This document shows, piece after piece, positions 1 through 12,000 of a stretch of DNA of 64,000 bases. Under the pieces are notes generated by a model. It made no database searches and was not told the DNA's origin. It saw only the letters and a program-made list of their open reading frames with translations. The stretch is from Luscinia megarhynchos (Eukaryota > Chordata > Aves > Passeriformes > Turdidae), in NCBI GenBank assembly GCA_034336665.1, contig JAPFBE010000002.1:39992906-40056905 (forward strand), read 5' to 3'. Position 1 is the first letter of the stretch. Every line of letters starts with the position of its first letter. The translations under genes were made by a program, and so were the position numbers.

Positions 1-3000
1 AATCTCCTGAGCATATGCTGCCCCCAGAATTGTGCCTTGGGGACTACCTGGAAGAGTATCAGCTGACCTGGTGAAATTCATGCCAGGGCAAACTCCAAGG
101 GTAAACAGGGCAGATGATGGCATCCCAATCCCATGTCAGTGCTCAATTCCATGCCCTAGTCTGATTTCGTTTGTCAGAGGAACTTTACTGACAAAACAGT
201 AGCAGTGGAGCCAGAAAACCTAATCTGAATTCCCTGTCATCATTCAGGGGTGAGATACGTGCCTTTACAACTAGTTTTTCCAGATGCACTGGCAAGCCAG
301 TGGTTAACCATACCAAGTTAGTTTTATTTTCAGTGGTTTTCATGCTCAATAAAATTTTATTTTATGCAAGAATGCTCTTTTTTTTTTGTTATTCCCATTC
401 AAAATCATAAAACCATCTATTTTTATAAAAGTAATGAAAACACTCCAAGTGTATGCACAGTAACCCACAATTCTCAGGTGGCAAAACTCAGTCAAGTTTC
501 CACCTCACACAAATGGCTTTTGCAAGTGTCTCCTGATAATGGAGTCCTTGTGAGCTCTTACTGAACCTTTTTCTTACGGTATAGGATTATTTTTCTAAGG
601 GCTCTGCTGTTATTCAGAAAAGAAAAGATGGAATCAAATGTTCAAGCTTACTTTAAAAATATGAGCAAATATTATGATAAATAAAGAAGGAATATTAAAG
701 TTAAAATTATTCACAGCACTTAGGGGGCAATTTTCCTGTTAGCACTGAACAGGTTTTGGGAATTCCATGTCGGCAGCCCACTGAGGGAAACTTAGCCAGC
801 AATTACTTTATTTCCGTCTGGAAAGGGGAGGACTATGAGGCAGCAGTTAACTGGCAAAATATCTGTGAAAATCAAGGCTGGAACAGCTGACAAGAAATTA
901 ATAATTCTCAGCAATACCTGAGAAAGCCAGCACATAGATCATATAGTACTTACGAAAAAATTTCATCTGGAAACAAAATCTTGTCATTCACTCTTGGAAT
1001 GAACTGAAATATCTTTCAGTCTGTTTCTTTGGTGTTTAAGAATTTGCTTTCAAGCTAATTAACTAACTACCATGCAAAAAGCTAGCTAGGTGTTTGACTA
1101 ATGTCTCCTAGAGCCTGCTTAACAGATGCACTGGAACAAGAAAAAAAAAAGTAGGCACACTAAGTCAAAGAATTTTAGACATAACAGACAGCACCAAAGT
1201 AGTTTCCAAGGAAAAAGAAAAATCCACTTTTTATTTTTATACATTGTGACACAAAGTATAGTGACATAGTGACATGCTTACATACTAGTTTTAGCTTATA
1301 GGACTCCATTCTTCTTCTTTCTGATTATAAATAATTTTCTCCCATTTCTCACCTTTCTTCACATAATTCTAAAGCGATTTACTTCTCCAAGCAGGTATTC
1401 GGTTTTAACTGTGTAATGTGTACAGATCATTCTGAGCAAAAGCGTTACCCTGAAGAATTCCAGGAATTTAAAGGAACTCTTCGTGAATTCTTTTTAAAAA
1501 GGCAATAGAAATTATAACTGTTAAAATTAGATTAACCTTTTATTTTTTCAGTACCTCTATTACTGCTGTACTACTTATAAGTAGGCAAATTTTTTCTATC
1601 TCTGTACCAAAGATTTTCAGTCCTGAATTTGCCAAGTACCATTGTTGTAAAATTAAGGCTGTTTTATTTACTCCAGGTATTTAAAAATGAGCTCTCCTTC
1701 TTTTCTCCTAGGGTCATCTTTGTATTTTAAGATTTTATTCACTCTTGTCTGCTCATTATAATAAATATGCTTCATGTAATAAAATCTGTGGTGGGTTATA
1801 ACAAGTGTTTCTCCTTAAGCCATTTGGAGTCTGATTCCAGACAGTAATATACCCTTAGGGGTGGAAAAAGTATAAGAAATAAAACAGAAGAAGCAATATT
1901 TTTTCACTCACTCTTCAGATTTATTTTTTTTTGGTGGGGGGGGAGTGGTTCTTTTTTTTGGCGGGAGGGGGTATTGCTTTCTCTTGGTTGCTTTTCTTTG
2001 TTTTGTTTGTCTGTTTGGTTTTTTTTTGCCCTCTGAATTTGTCCTTTTTGAACATATTAATGCTTTTTGGCATTCCTGGCATCCCACAACAATGAGCTGC
2101 TTGAGAGGAGAATAGCTGGCGTGATCCTTGTCAGCAACTATTTATTATCAGCCTCAATATTCAAAAGAATGGAGCAGGAAGATCCTACAGGCTGAGTCAG
2201 CACATGGAGATCAAAGAATGAGGAAGGACTAGCTAGAAACAGGTTATGACTCTCCTAATAGCACTTTCACTCAGTGAAAGGGCTCAGAGGGGTAGATGGG
2301 ACCAACCTGCTTCCCCAGATGCAGTCTGGACAGTCTTCCTGACAGCTCAGTGGGGTTTTTCTCTACTCAGTCAGGAACATTTTCTAGGGAGACCCATCAC
2401 ATTTGAATCCCTCTACCATTTGGGGGGTCATTCAATCCTTGCTTGAGCCGGATAACTAGCACTATTCTTTGTCTCTGCTCCCTTCTGATAAATCTGTTTG
2501 CCAGTCTCTTAAATCTCCTACAGCTCTACTCTTCCCCTCCTTAACAGTCCAACAGTAAATACCCTTTGCTTCATGCTCCCTGCTTGCCAGAAGTCAAGGC
2601 AATCCTCTCTCCCATTAAGAGAGACTAAAAGGCAGCACGACTCATGGACATCCTGCCTGCTCTTGAAGCTGATGACACCAGAACATTAAAGGAAGGAATG
2701 AAAGGAAGCCCTGATCTTACTGACAGGAACACATATATAGCATAGGGAAGGGGGTTCCTGCCTGTCTGTCTGATTGCTTTACACGTGCTCGTGATTCCTT
2801 CACAGAAAGATGGGATGCTAAATGAGGGAAGTAGATCAGTTCCACGAGTAATAGTAGGCATCATTATGCCAGAGATTTATCTGCAAAATTTTTCCATCAA
2901 TGCTAGGCAAAATTTCACCATTATAGGCCATGCCCAAACTGATGAAAGAGCAGTGTGGGGCTGTTAGCAAAAGTAAAAGCATAGGGGAAAAGAAATGATC

Positions 3001-3845
3001 ATGATATGAAGCAGCTTCTAAAATCTGACAGACTGACTAGGCTATGATGCTTCACACCCATAAGATTGAAAAATAGATAAGAAAGACTGTATTTCAGTGC
3101 AGAACCCACAGAACATCTGAAACAAATTATTCCACAGCTAGTGAAAAATGCCGGAATTGATTTTACACACTCATTATAGTTAAACTCTTAAATACATCTC
3201 AAATCTTGAAGTGAAAATGAGTTCAAGGATGCAAATTCATAGATGATAGGTTCTCTGGCAATTGACAGTCTGGGAGAGACCTCTGATTCAGTAAGTCCTT
3301 GCCCATCTGATTATAGGGTAATATAGAGGATAACAAGAGAAGGATGTCTCTCAAAATGTCCAGTTCCTTTCCACCATTCCACCATTTGCAGAAAGAATAC
3401 TGTAATAACTGTACCCATGGGGCTGCCAGTCTTATGTTCTTACATTCTTAAAAGCCTATCCACCTACTGCCAGCAAATAGCCTTCTCACCTGGGTGAAGA
3501 TAGCTCATATTCTGTCATCCAGAAATATCTTCTAGTCTCATTTGGGTATTTTAATCTAAGACATATCAGGAGACAATTCACTGGGAATTTCCAGCCTGGA
3601 TTCAAACACCAAGGACTTGTAATAAGCCAGGAGGTCATTGTCATTGTAGTGCCAATAACAACTAGCCAGCAAACTTCTGAGCTCTAACAGCTCGAAGACA
3701 AGTCTGATCTTTTCAGTTAACAGTTGAAGAACTACTTCCACAGAGATTGAGAGCAATAACAAGAGTCAGAAAGAAAAAAGTCTCTAGCTGTTATTCTCAT
3801 TTTTAAAATGAGGTTTACACACACATTTAGACCTTTCATTGAACA
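1..3845. other. Non-coding AT-rich DNA, no gene seen
   Basis: No exon, RNA gene or recognisable transposable element. Open frames are all under 80 codons, overlap on both strands and have no family resemblance. Visible structure is limited to an A-run near 1140-1150, a 9-bp tandem duplication (atagtgac units) near 1258-1275, and the G/T-rich tract listed separately at 1920-2028. The part around 730-900 (aattac core, CpG-containing tttccgtctgg) is more complex than its surroundings but too short to call. Confidence 0.6.
1920..2028. repeat. G/T-rich low-complexity tract
   Basis: The plus strand alternates T-runs and G-runs: a run of eight G (1936-1943), GGG at 1963-1965 and five G at 1967-1971, followed by T-rich sequence with TTTG/TTTGT units to about 2028. 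Simple sequence of this kind often arises by slippage. The G-runs are close enough that a G-quadruplex on the plus strand is conceivable, but one loop would be about 19 nt, so I would not predict a stable one. Confidence 0.7.
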
Positions 3846-3943
3846 TCTGAGCAATCTACACTGCCTCTGCCTTGGAGCAGGAGGTTGGACTTGGTGGCCT
3901 CCAGAGGTCTCTTCCAACTTAATTCCTCAATTCTGTGATTCTG
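3846..3943 (+). mobile_element. CR1 LINE, 3'-terminal fragment
   Basis: The sequence contains the CR1 3'-end signature: a gagcaggaggttggacttgg-like stretch, then cctccagaggtctcttccaac, then the terminal attctgtgattctg octamer-type tail at about 3929-3943. This matches the extreme 3' UTR of an avian CR1 in plus orientation. CR1 copies are usually 5'-truncated, and this one keeps only about 100 bp. It has no coding content and diverges by several mismatches from the family pattern I know, so it is an old copy. Confidence 0.85.
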
Positions 3944-4984
3944 TTTTCCACGAAGTTCTCACAAATCTGTACTCCAAACATCCTGCAATCCTTCCATCTT
4001 TCACTAGCACCAGATTTCACAAAGCATTTTTCTCTTCACCAATCACTCATTTCAGTCCTTTGTGTTTGTCAGACAACTCCAATCCTAGAGCTGCACAGAC
4101 ATTCTAAAGCAAATCTTCACAGCTGCCATATTGTCCATATTTCACCACCTGCAGGGAGGCAATTAATTCAATAAGCAATAGACAACTAAGCCAAATCCAC
4201 AACCAAAAGGACAAATAACATCCAGGAGCCATGAGTTTCAAACTGAGTAAAAACTTCCTATAGATGTTTTTCAGATAAGAGATTAGAGAAATGCATTTTT
4301 GGACATCTCTGTCTCACCATGTTAGTTGTAGAATTATCCTATTTGTGGTTAATCTGAAGGAAGCTGGTAAGAAAATGAGGGTCATATGAGAGCACCACAT
4401 CATTCCAGAGAGAGAACATGAACCTCACTTGGTTTCCTGAAATATGCTATTTGCCATGACAGCTGGAAGGTTGCTCCACTTGTGTGTGAGAGCTGGAAAT
4501 CAGGGGATGAAAAAAAGAAGGAAAGAAAATTTGAAGTAGCCAAAATGTGCTTTCAAGGTGCATTAATCTCTATCAAAAATTCAATAAAGGCTTATATTTG
4601 TAACAAACTTATCGAAGAGGAGTAATAAAATGCAGTTATGTAACCACAAGAATTTCATGATCATGGTGCCTGTATGGAGCTACTCTCTCTCAACATCCTT
4701 TTGTTCAACAAGCAGAGGTTTTGATGGCAATAGTCACACATACATATCTTCTTGTGCTGGCAGATGGTTTGATTTTATGAGCTACCTACCCGCAAAGCAT
4801 CTCACAAATAACTTGCTTGTCTTGTATCTGAGTCAGTGAGATGACCAAATGGTAAGAAAGGGCTTTGCCTGCTGTGCTTAAGTTCTCAGGAGTGGGAAGT
4901 GATTAGTTCAGTCTTGTAACAACCATTTGAGTGCAGCCTCTAATCCCTGCCAAAACCAATAGTTCATGTTGCTTCATGAAAGGA
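3944..4984. other. Non-coding DNA, no gene seen
   Basis: About 1 kb of unremarkable AT-rich sequence between two CR1 remnants. Open frames are below 100 codons, and the longest on the plus strand partly overlaps the preceding CR1 tail. No microsatellite or inverted repeat of note. Confidence 0.5.
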
Positions 4985-5445
4985 CATTCCATAGTGACCC
5001 AAAGACCTGCAACGATGAAGAGTTTGTCTGGCTTCCATGTCAGGCCATTGATTTTTGTTATGCCTTTCACCACCAGATTAAAGGGCTCATTCGTACCCGT
5101 TCCTTCTCTTCATGAATGATACATTGTAATCAAGTCACCTCTCAACCTTCTCTTTCATTAGCAATAAAATTATTTTTGCAAGTCTTTTCTGAATCGTCTC
5201 CAATTTCAACACTCTTCTAAAAATTGCCACTTTTGTGCAGTATGCAGGATTTTAATAGGAGGTTTGAGCAGTGTCAGATGAAAACAATTTCTTGTGCTAC
5301 CTGCTCTTCACCTGTTCACACAGACCATAACCTTCATCCTTTTTTTTCCCCAGCAATACACTGGAGTCCACATTGAGTGACATCTATACCACAAGTCCCT
5401 GCTGTAGGTCAGGACTGTTGCTTTCCAGGGCATAGTACCTGTTTT
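4985..5445 (-). mobile_element. Ancient CR1-like LINE fragment (degraded)
   Basis: Read on the plus strand, successive pieces follow the order of an inverted old CR1 3' region. There is a 'cattccatag' piece, then aatcaagtcacctctcaacc, then ttctgaatcgtctccaattt, a gtgcagtatgcagg piece, and finally a piece resembling the region around the 'aagtcc...aggactgctgctttccagg' part of turtle, crocodile and bird CR1. The order and spacing are right, but identity is low with many indels. I infer an old copy inserted before avian diversification. The boundaries are uncertain by 100 bp or more, and no open frame survives. Confidence 0.55.
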
Positions 5446-8400
5446 TCTATGGAAGATCAAAAGAAGCACAGTAGTGAATGGCGATGCATGGGAACCCTTT
5501 CTGATGAGGGTAACTTTGCTTTTTTTTCCTCAATCATTGTATTATTTTATTTGCTAAATTAATTTTTAAAAAAGTTGCATTTATCTTATAAAAATGCTGT
5601 AAAGCTGCTAATTTTTTCCTGAGAATTCAAAGCTTTGAGCTACCCTCACTATAGCACAGTCAAAAAAAGGGTACATTTCATTTGAGGGGTATATTTCAAG
5701 TACCACAAGAGTGTGGGAACTCCAGATATCCAAAGGAATGCTCGTTCTTCTCCTTGCTAAATTGTCTGGATCAAGGAAGGCTGGATTTCAAAGAACCCAC
5801 AGTGAATGCCTCACCTGTTTCTGTTCAGTGCAGAGAACCTAAGGCAGCCCCCACAGCCCAGTCCTCCTCACACCCTGCTGTGCTGGCAGCAGCAGGACCC
5901 AGGACAGCTGAGAAGTGAGTGCTGACTCAGGTGTGTATGGTGCTGCTTGGTGGCCCTGAAGCAGTGAGTGAGGGTGAGGACTTGCACTGGGATGTGCTTT
6001 ACAAAATACTATCTTCTTATAGGAAATCTGTTGTACTGTAGACTGATTTGTTTTTAAGGATTTTCTTTTTCTTTTTAAACCTGAAACATGAAATTTTGAG
6101 TTGGATTTAGGCATAAAAAGGGAGCTAAAATTAAACTGCTATTTATGTTATTTTACTTCCTAAACAAATGCAGTGGATTTATTATTGATTTTGAATTATT
6201 TTTATATTTTTATATTTTGTATTTTATATATTTATCAATTAGTTACTCCTACCTCACGTAAGTTAATTACCTGTAAGTGCACTGTCATGCCCATTAGAAG
6301 CATCACATATGCAATCCACGGGCAACAAATAAAGCAACAGCAACAAGCTGTGCTGCTCAGCTATTCTCTAACTAGAGCATGGAACTAAAAGACCATAAAC
6401 ATGAGAGACTTTCTGTGGCACTCTAAGGATTTTGATTATATTTTGGAGTCAGTAATTAGAGCAGGTTTTCCATTTACTTTGATTTAAACTGATCATAGCA
6501 CATGTAATTTCAGAAAAATAGTCAGCAAAGTGCATGCAAAAGAACTTGCCACTGTTCTGGCCCATTTTACTGATTGCACAAGGAAAACAGTTACAAAGAA
6601 GCTTCTTCAATTTTATTAACAGTAGAGATAAACACTTAAACCAGAACAAAATAAAAGTTTGTGTCAAGTAGATGACGCCCTGCTGCTTATTGCTTTTTTC
6701 AATGTAGGAGGGAAAAGAAGAAAAAAAAATATAGAGTGGGTCATATTGGATTTTTTACTTTGTCTTTTTTTCCCACTTGCATAATCCAGTTGCTATATGT
6801 AACAGCATGCGATGGATCAGTATGTGATTAACAAGACTCATAGTGTGTTCACATCAGGAAATATTTGTTAGCTTTCTAAAAGGAACTGTATATTTCTATT
6901 TTTATTAAGTTTGTGATTAAGTAGCATTAGGCATAGGAGATTGACTATTATTACAGTTTCCAGATTCCAAACCCCACTCTTTTTCTAATTTTTTTCCCCT
7001 GATAATGAGTAGCATTCTTTTGCTTAATACTTTATGTTTGCACAGTTTAATAAGCTCTAACAACTGTCTCTTGCTATCATCTTTATTAAAATGATACAGG
7101 ATCTGAAGAACAATGCTTAAAGAAAGTAGTTCTAATCCTGAATGTCTGCAACTATATGTTTCAATCACTCTTTAGCTCTTAAATATGTGATCTGCCTTTT
7201 TTCAAAAGTTCTGACTTGTCCATATTGATAAGGAAGTCAGTGGGACATGAGAATACCCAGAACTTTGGAAATTGTGGCATTCATCCAGGTAAATGATAGA
7301 TTTGGATATGTAACTTTCAGAACTTGTTTTTACTATTTTTTTCCCAAATGTCTTGCCTCAGGGAGAGATAAATCAGTGATTTAGGAGCCATGAATTACAC
7401 TCATCATGCCCCTTGCTTTGAGAATCAACTTCACAAATACTTGACTGTTTATCTTGACACTCATGTCCAAGTGCCATGGCATTTTTCTTTTTTTTTCCTT
7501 ACTGCATTCATTTGAATTGTTGTCATGGGTTTGGGAGGGCAATGGACAGTGTTTTTCTGCAGCTGAAGAATTTATCTTTCTACTTTAAAGGCAAAACAGC
7601 CTTTAAATAAGAAACTGGCATTAAGCTGATGCTTACAGAACTCCTGTTGCCATGTTGTCCAACAAATGACTAGTTGCAGATTACAAGGAATAGGTTTGAT
7701 ATTGCTTTCATGAATAAAAAATTATGGCATTAAATCAAAAGTTACTGGAATCGATCTAAACTATCATTTAATCCTCAATCAAATTAAGTTCAACACAGTG
7801 TAATTAATTTTATATAGTATTATTGTGAATGTGTCTTCAACCTGACTGGGGAAAAAAAGATCCCCAGAAAAGTGCAAGGTTTTCAAACCTAAAAGATTTT
7901 CAAACTCTGCAGGTGCTGGCAGTCGTGGAACCCTTTTCCCAGGGAAGTAGCTGGAGGCTGGGGCAGGGTCTGCTTCAGTGCTCCCTCTGCTGCCCTGCTC
8001 CTGGCTGAGGCAACGGGATGAGCTCTGCCCTGATGGATCTGGGAAAGCTCCCAGCAGTCCTCCGGGCTCACAGGGAGCCCACCTGGCATCCTCACTGGTA
8101 TTTCCAAAGGAAAAATGAGTATTTACTGTACTCAGGGACGAATGACTTAAAATGCTCACAGATTTCTTCTTAAATAAGAACAACAGGGAAGCAGGGATAG
8201 GAAATATTGCTTCTTCTTTAAATGGCTAGTCTTTCCACAGGCTGAGAACAGAACAGGTGAATGGTCAGCCTCTTGTACTCTTCCAACATAGGGAGACCTC
8301 TACGCAGATCTCTAGGCTGACCATGTAGAATTGTGGAGGGTGATTCTCTAAGGAAGTTAACAGATCATTGTATGGAAAGTACATTCCAAATATGTCTGAA

Positions 8401-8757
8401 TAAACTTTTCATAAATATATAGCTCAGTATTTTGCACTTACAAGTGCAAAACAACAAAATATTTCAAAAATTAAGTTGGTTTATTGGCTTAGGCAGGCTG
8501 GATAATATTTGAATCTTGGCTCACTAATTCTCTGAAGAAGAACATTTTTTACCCTGTATGTAATAACAAAAAAATCTCTTTATTTTTTGAGAATTTTTGT
8601 TCTCAATTTGCCTCTACCTTTGGATAAAATCAAGGAATCTTTAAAAATACTTTTAAAAAATAAATACTTAGCAGTTAATATTTGGTTTGAATATCTAAAC
8701 TTTGTAATAAATTTACTCATGAGCAAGAGAAAAGATTCAGGATGATGGCTAAAATGT
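5446..8757. other. Non-coding DNA, no gene seen
   Basis: Mostly AT-rich sequence without recognisable genes or transposons. The longest open frame is on the minus strand (7779-8183, 134 codons). It exists mainly because the GC-rich block at 7890-8110 is poor in stop codons; its translation shows no domain, signal peptide or family motif I recognise. A smaller GC-richer piece lies around 5800-6000. AT-rich simple sequence occurs near 6170-6240. Confidence 0.5.
7890..8110. other. GC-rich block of unknown origin
   Basis: Counting two lines of this block by hand gives about 60 % G+C, against roughly 35-40 % in the flanks. It starts near ctctgcaggtgctggcag and ends near catcctcactggtatttcc. It has few CpGs and is not a CpG island. 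Stop codons are rare in it, giving overlapping minus-strand open frames of 134 and 72 codons. I do not recognise it as CR1 or another avian repeat. It could be a piece of an LTR element or a retroposed fragment. Confidence 0.4.
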
Positions 8758-9040
8758 AAGTGTACATATATATACACACATCTATTTTAGCCAATTACAT
8801 GGAGGTGTATGAACACATATATATGCACGTGTGTATATACATCTTATAGATATACATTTCATATTCATTTTTTTAAAGACTAATATAATTTTGATTTCTT
8901 TTCTTCATTGCTATTCACTGTGCTGGTGAACCTGCACAACTGCTATGCACTCTGCAATGGATAAACAACTCTGCTCTTACACATCAACACTGTTTTTTTT
9001 TTCTTTTTTTTTTTCTTTTTTCATTCCTCTTTTTTAATTC
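8758..9040. repeat. Alternating TA/CA/TG tract and T-rich tract
   Basis: From 8758 to about 8870 the sequence is rich in alternating purine-pyrimidine steps (tacatatatatacacaca, acacatatatatgcacgtgtgtatatac). From about 8990 to 9040 there is a T-rich tract of several T-runs interrupted by single C. Both are simple sequence. The intervening 120 bp look unique. Confidence 0.7.
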
Positions 9041-12000
9041 CACAAAGAATGCTGCCTTCAGTCAAAACCTTTAATCCTCGTGTCCTATAGCGTTTATGGC
9101 AAGAAGTGAGGTCTATTTAGAGAGGCATTTCAATTCTCCCTCAGGCCAAAAGAAAAACATGTTATTTCTAATGCCAGCACTGTGGCCTCATATGCTAGGA
9201 AACTAGTGACATTTTGACATAGTCAGGGACAGTTCTGAATTACGTGGTGCTGCTGTTCATAACACAAACTGGAGCTTAAGCACTTAGAGAGCCTTCTCTA
9301 TATCTGTAACCTTGTTTCTTTGCCAGACAAGTGACTGTCTGCAGGGAATGCAGCAACACTGATGTAGCACTCGAGCCAGGCTGCACAGCGTGTTTTCTGG
9401 GTTACCCCACTGCTGGGCAGCAGTGCTGGCCAGCTTCATCCTCTGGGCAACCCAAATGCAGCTGCCATGCTGGGAATACATCACATCCTGGCCCAAGGAC
9501 CCAACCACCCACTGTAATGCATTAGAGCCAAAAGTGGTCAGTAAGTGCTGCACTGTCGTGGTCACCTTGCAGCCCAAAGAAAAGCCTGGCCTGGCCCCAA
9601 GCTCGGGGGGAAAGGCTGTGTGAAGAAACACTGCCATGTTCTGGCTGAGATCCTCATTTCTAATCTCTTCTAGAGATTTTGTTTTACAGCAAATAAGAAG
9701 ATTTTGGTGTGCAAGCTCAGGGGATCAAAATGTTGTTGAAGAACTTGCAGGTTCATCACTTTTCTGTAAATAATGTAAAAAAGCATCTTAGTATGGACAG
9801 CAATGTATTCACAGATTGCATTCCTCTCTTCCATTGGCATTATCTACTGCTACCAATATGCTGCTTCTTTACTTGGGCCTCAGCTGTAGAGTGTTCTTTT
9901 AATTTTTTGCTTTATATTCTGACCTTGAGGTAAGTTGATGAATGAAATAACACCACCTTTTCTTTTACTATTACTTTATTTTTTAATACTTTTTATAGCT
10001 TTTATTCTTTGAAAATCTATGTACAACACTGGATGTCTAAACCTGTTAGGATAGTTATTTTAGAAAACATAAATATCTCTCAGTAAGTTTCAAGTACATT
10101 GAATCTGTACAAATATTGCATCTGGATACCTGAAGTACTCATTGCATCTCCTGGAGTACTTCACTGGGCTTTCAATTTCCTAGGCAACCCAAAATCTCTG
10201 CAGCATCCTCTCCATTGTCTTTTAAAGCAAGAATGGACCACACAGTCTGTTGGACTGCAGTGTCTTGAAATTTCCTAACCTTCATCTTAATATTTTTATT
10301 TTAGTGAAAATATCTGAAATAGCAGCAAATCACATACATTTTATCCTAAGCACACAGCAGATCCAGCAGGCTTCACAGTTCATTGGACACCTTTAAGGAC
10401 CAGGAGGCAATTGTCTAAGCAGTCACCAGGCTGATACATGGTTTTATATTGCAAATGAAACCTCATCTTTGAACAGGATAAATTTCTTCAAAATATATTA
10501 TGGTAAACACCAGTTCCTCTACTATGGTGCTGTAACCAAGGCAGCGAAGACCAGCTCCTCACTGCAAACACACTATAGAGAAATGCAGGCAGAGAGAACT
10601 GAGGTAAGGAAGTTAGTTTTTCTCTATGGATAAGGCTCCTGGATTACTCCTATGATCTGATAATTCTGGGAGTAAACTCCACTTTGTAGCAGGAATAAAA
10701 ATTCTAGTTAGTTTTTTTTTGGAGGTGGGGGGGTTGTCTGCCTCTTTGCAGTAACTGTGTAGTAATGGAGGATGATAATCTATATTCCACAGAAAATGAG
10801 TGTACAAAAAAAATAGCAAGGCAAAGCTAAAATGACCATGCTATCATATAGGTTTAAATGGTGTATTTCTATAGGTATATATGATTTATACAGGTATTTA
10901 TGGTTTTTTGCTTCTCTTAGATATACTAATTTTGATAATGTTTTCAGATATTTTAAAAGTAATTCTGAAATACAACTATTTCATATGATGTTTTGATGAG
11001 ATTAAATTATAGTATTTCAAATGTACCAAAGTATCTCCAAATATTTACTGTCGTTTTAGTCCAAATATATCATTGATTGAAAGAAATCCCTTGATATTAC
11101 TGCCCTTTTTCTGACTTGGTGTCTCATCTTATTTGATGTTTGATATGCGATGAAATTTTTGCTCTTTTTACATGTAAAGCCTTGTTATCAAAAAGCCTGG
11201 ACATAATAATTTGATATTTGTTTTTTTTCCCCTTATATGCATAGGGGAGAGATCATACACCAAGTTTTCCTCCCCATTCATTAAAAAGGAATATTTTTAA
11301 ATTTCAGGGAGTACAATCACTTTAATTTTTAATATAGCTGTACCATAATTTAGCTTTGTATTTTACAAAACTGCCTGTATTAAGTATTGGAATATTTATC
11401 CTTTTTCAGTAATCTTAAATATGTTCTTCAAACCTCACTTTCTGGGGTTTTCAGCTTTAATGTGTGCAGTGCTTTATAAGAAGGAAAATAAAACCCATTT
11501 TATGTGTAAATAAAACCTTGAAAACTTTTTGAGATGTATAAAGATGTAGAGTGGCAAAAGCAGAGAATTTGAGGTGGTTTCCAGTGACTGAATGAACTTT
11601 TCTTTAAAAAGTGCATCTGTATTCTGAAAGAAGCGCATGAACTGGCTGGTAAATGTCATAATTGTAAAATCTCTTTATACAACAACCTATTACAAGTTCT
11701 TTAATTACTCGTTTGTGCTCCAGAAAGGGTGGATTTATGCTTCCTTAAAGCCATAATTATCTTGTCTTCATTCCTGACAGTAAGCATATTGTGTAATATG
11801 AACTCACACTGTGGGAATATGAACATGCAACTTTCTGGCTTATGACTTATATATAAATGAAGTATGTTTTACTCATTAAAATAACAAGAACTTTAATCAC
11901 ATGCATTACTATCTAGGCCACTTAGACTAGAAAAGGAATTATGCTAGCTTGGATTTGTATTGCAAAGAAGACACATAGATGACCCTATGGTTCAAAGAGA

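Noticed and set aside
7779..8183. 134-codon minus-strand open frame
   Set aside because: Explained by a stop-poor GC-rich block; another frame is also open there, and the translation has no domain or family signal.
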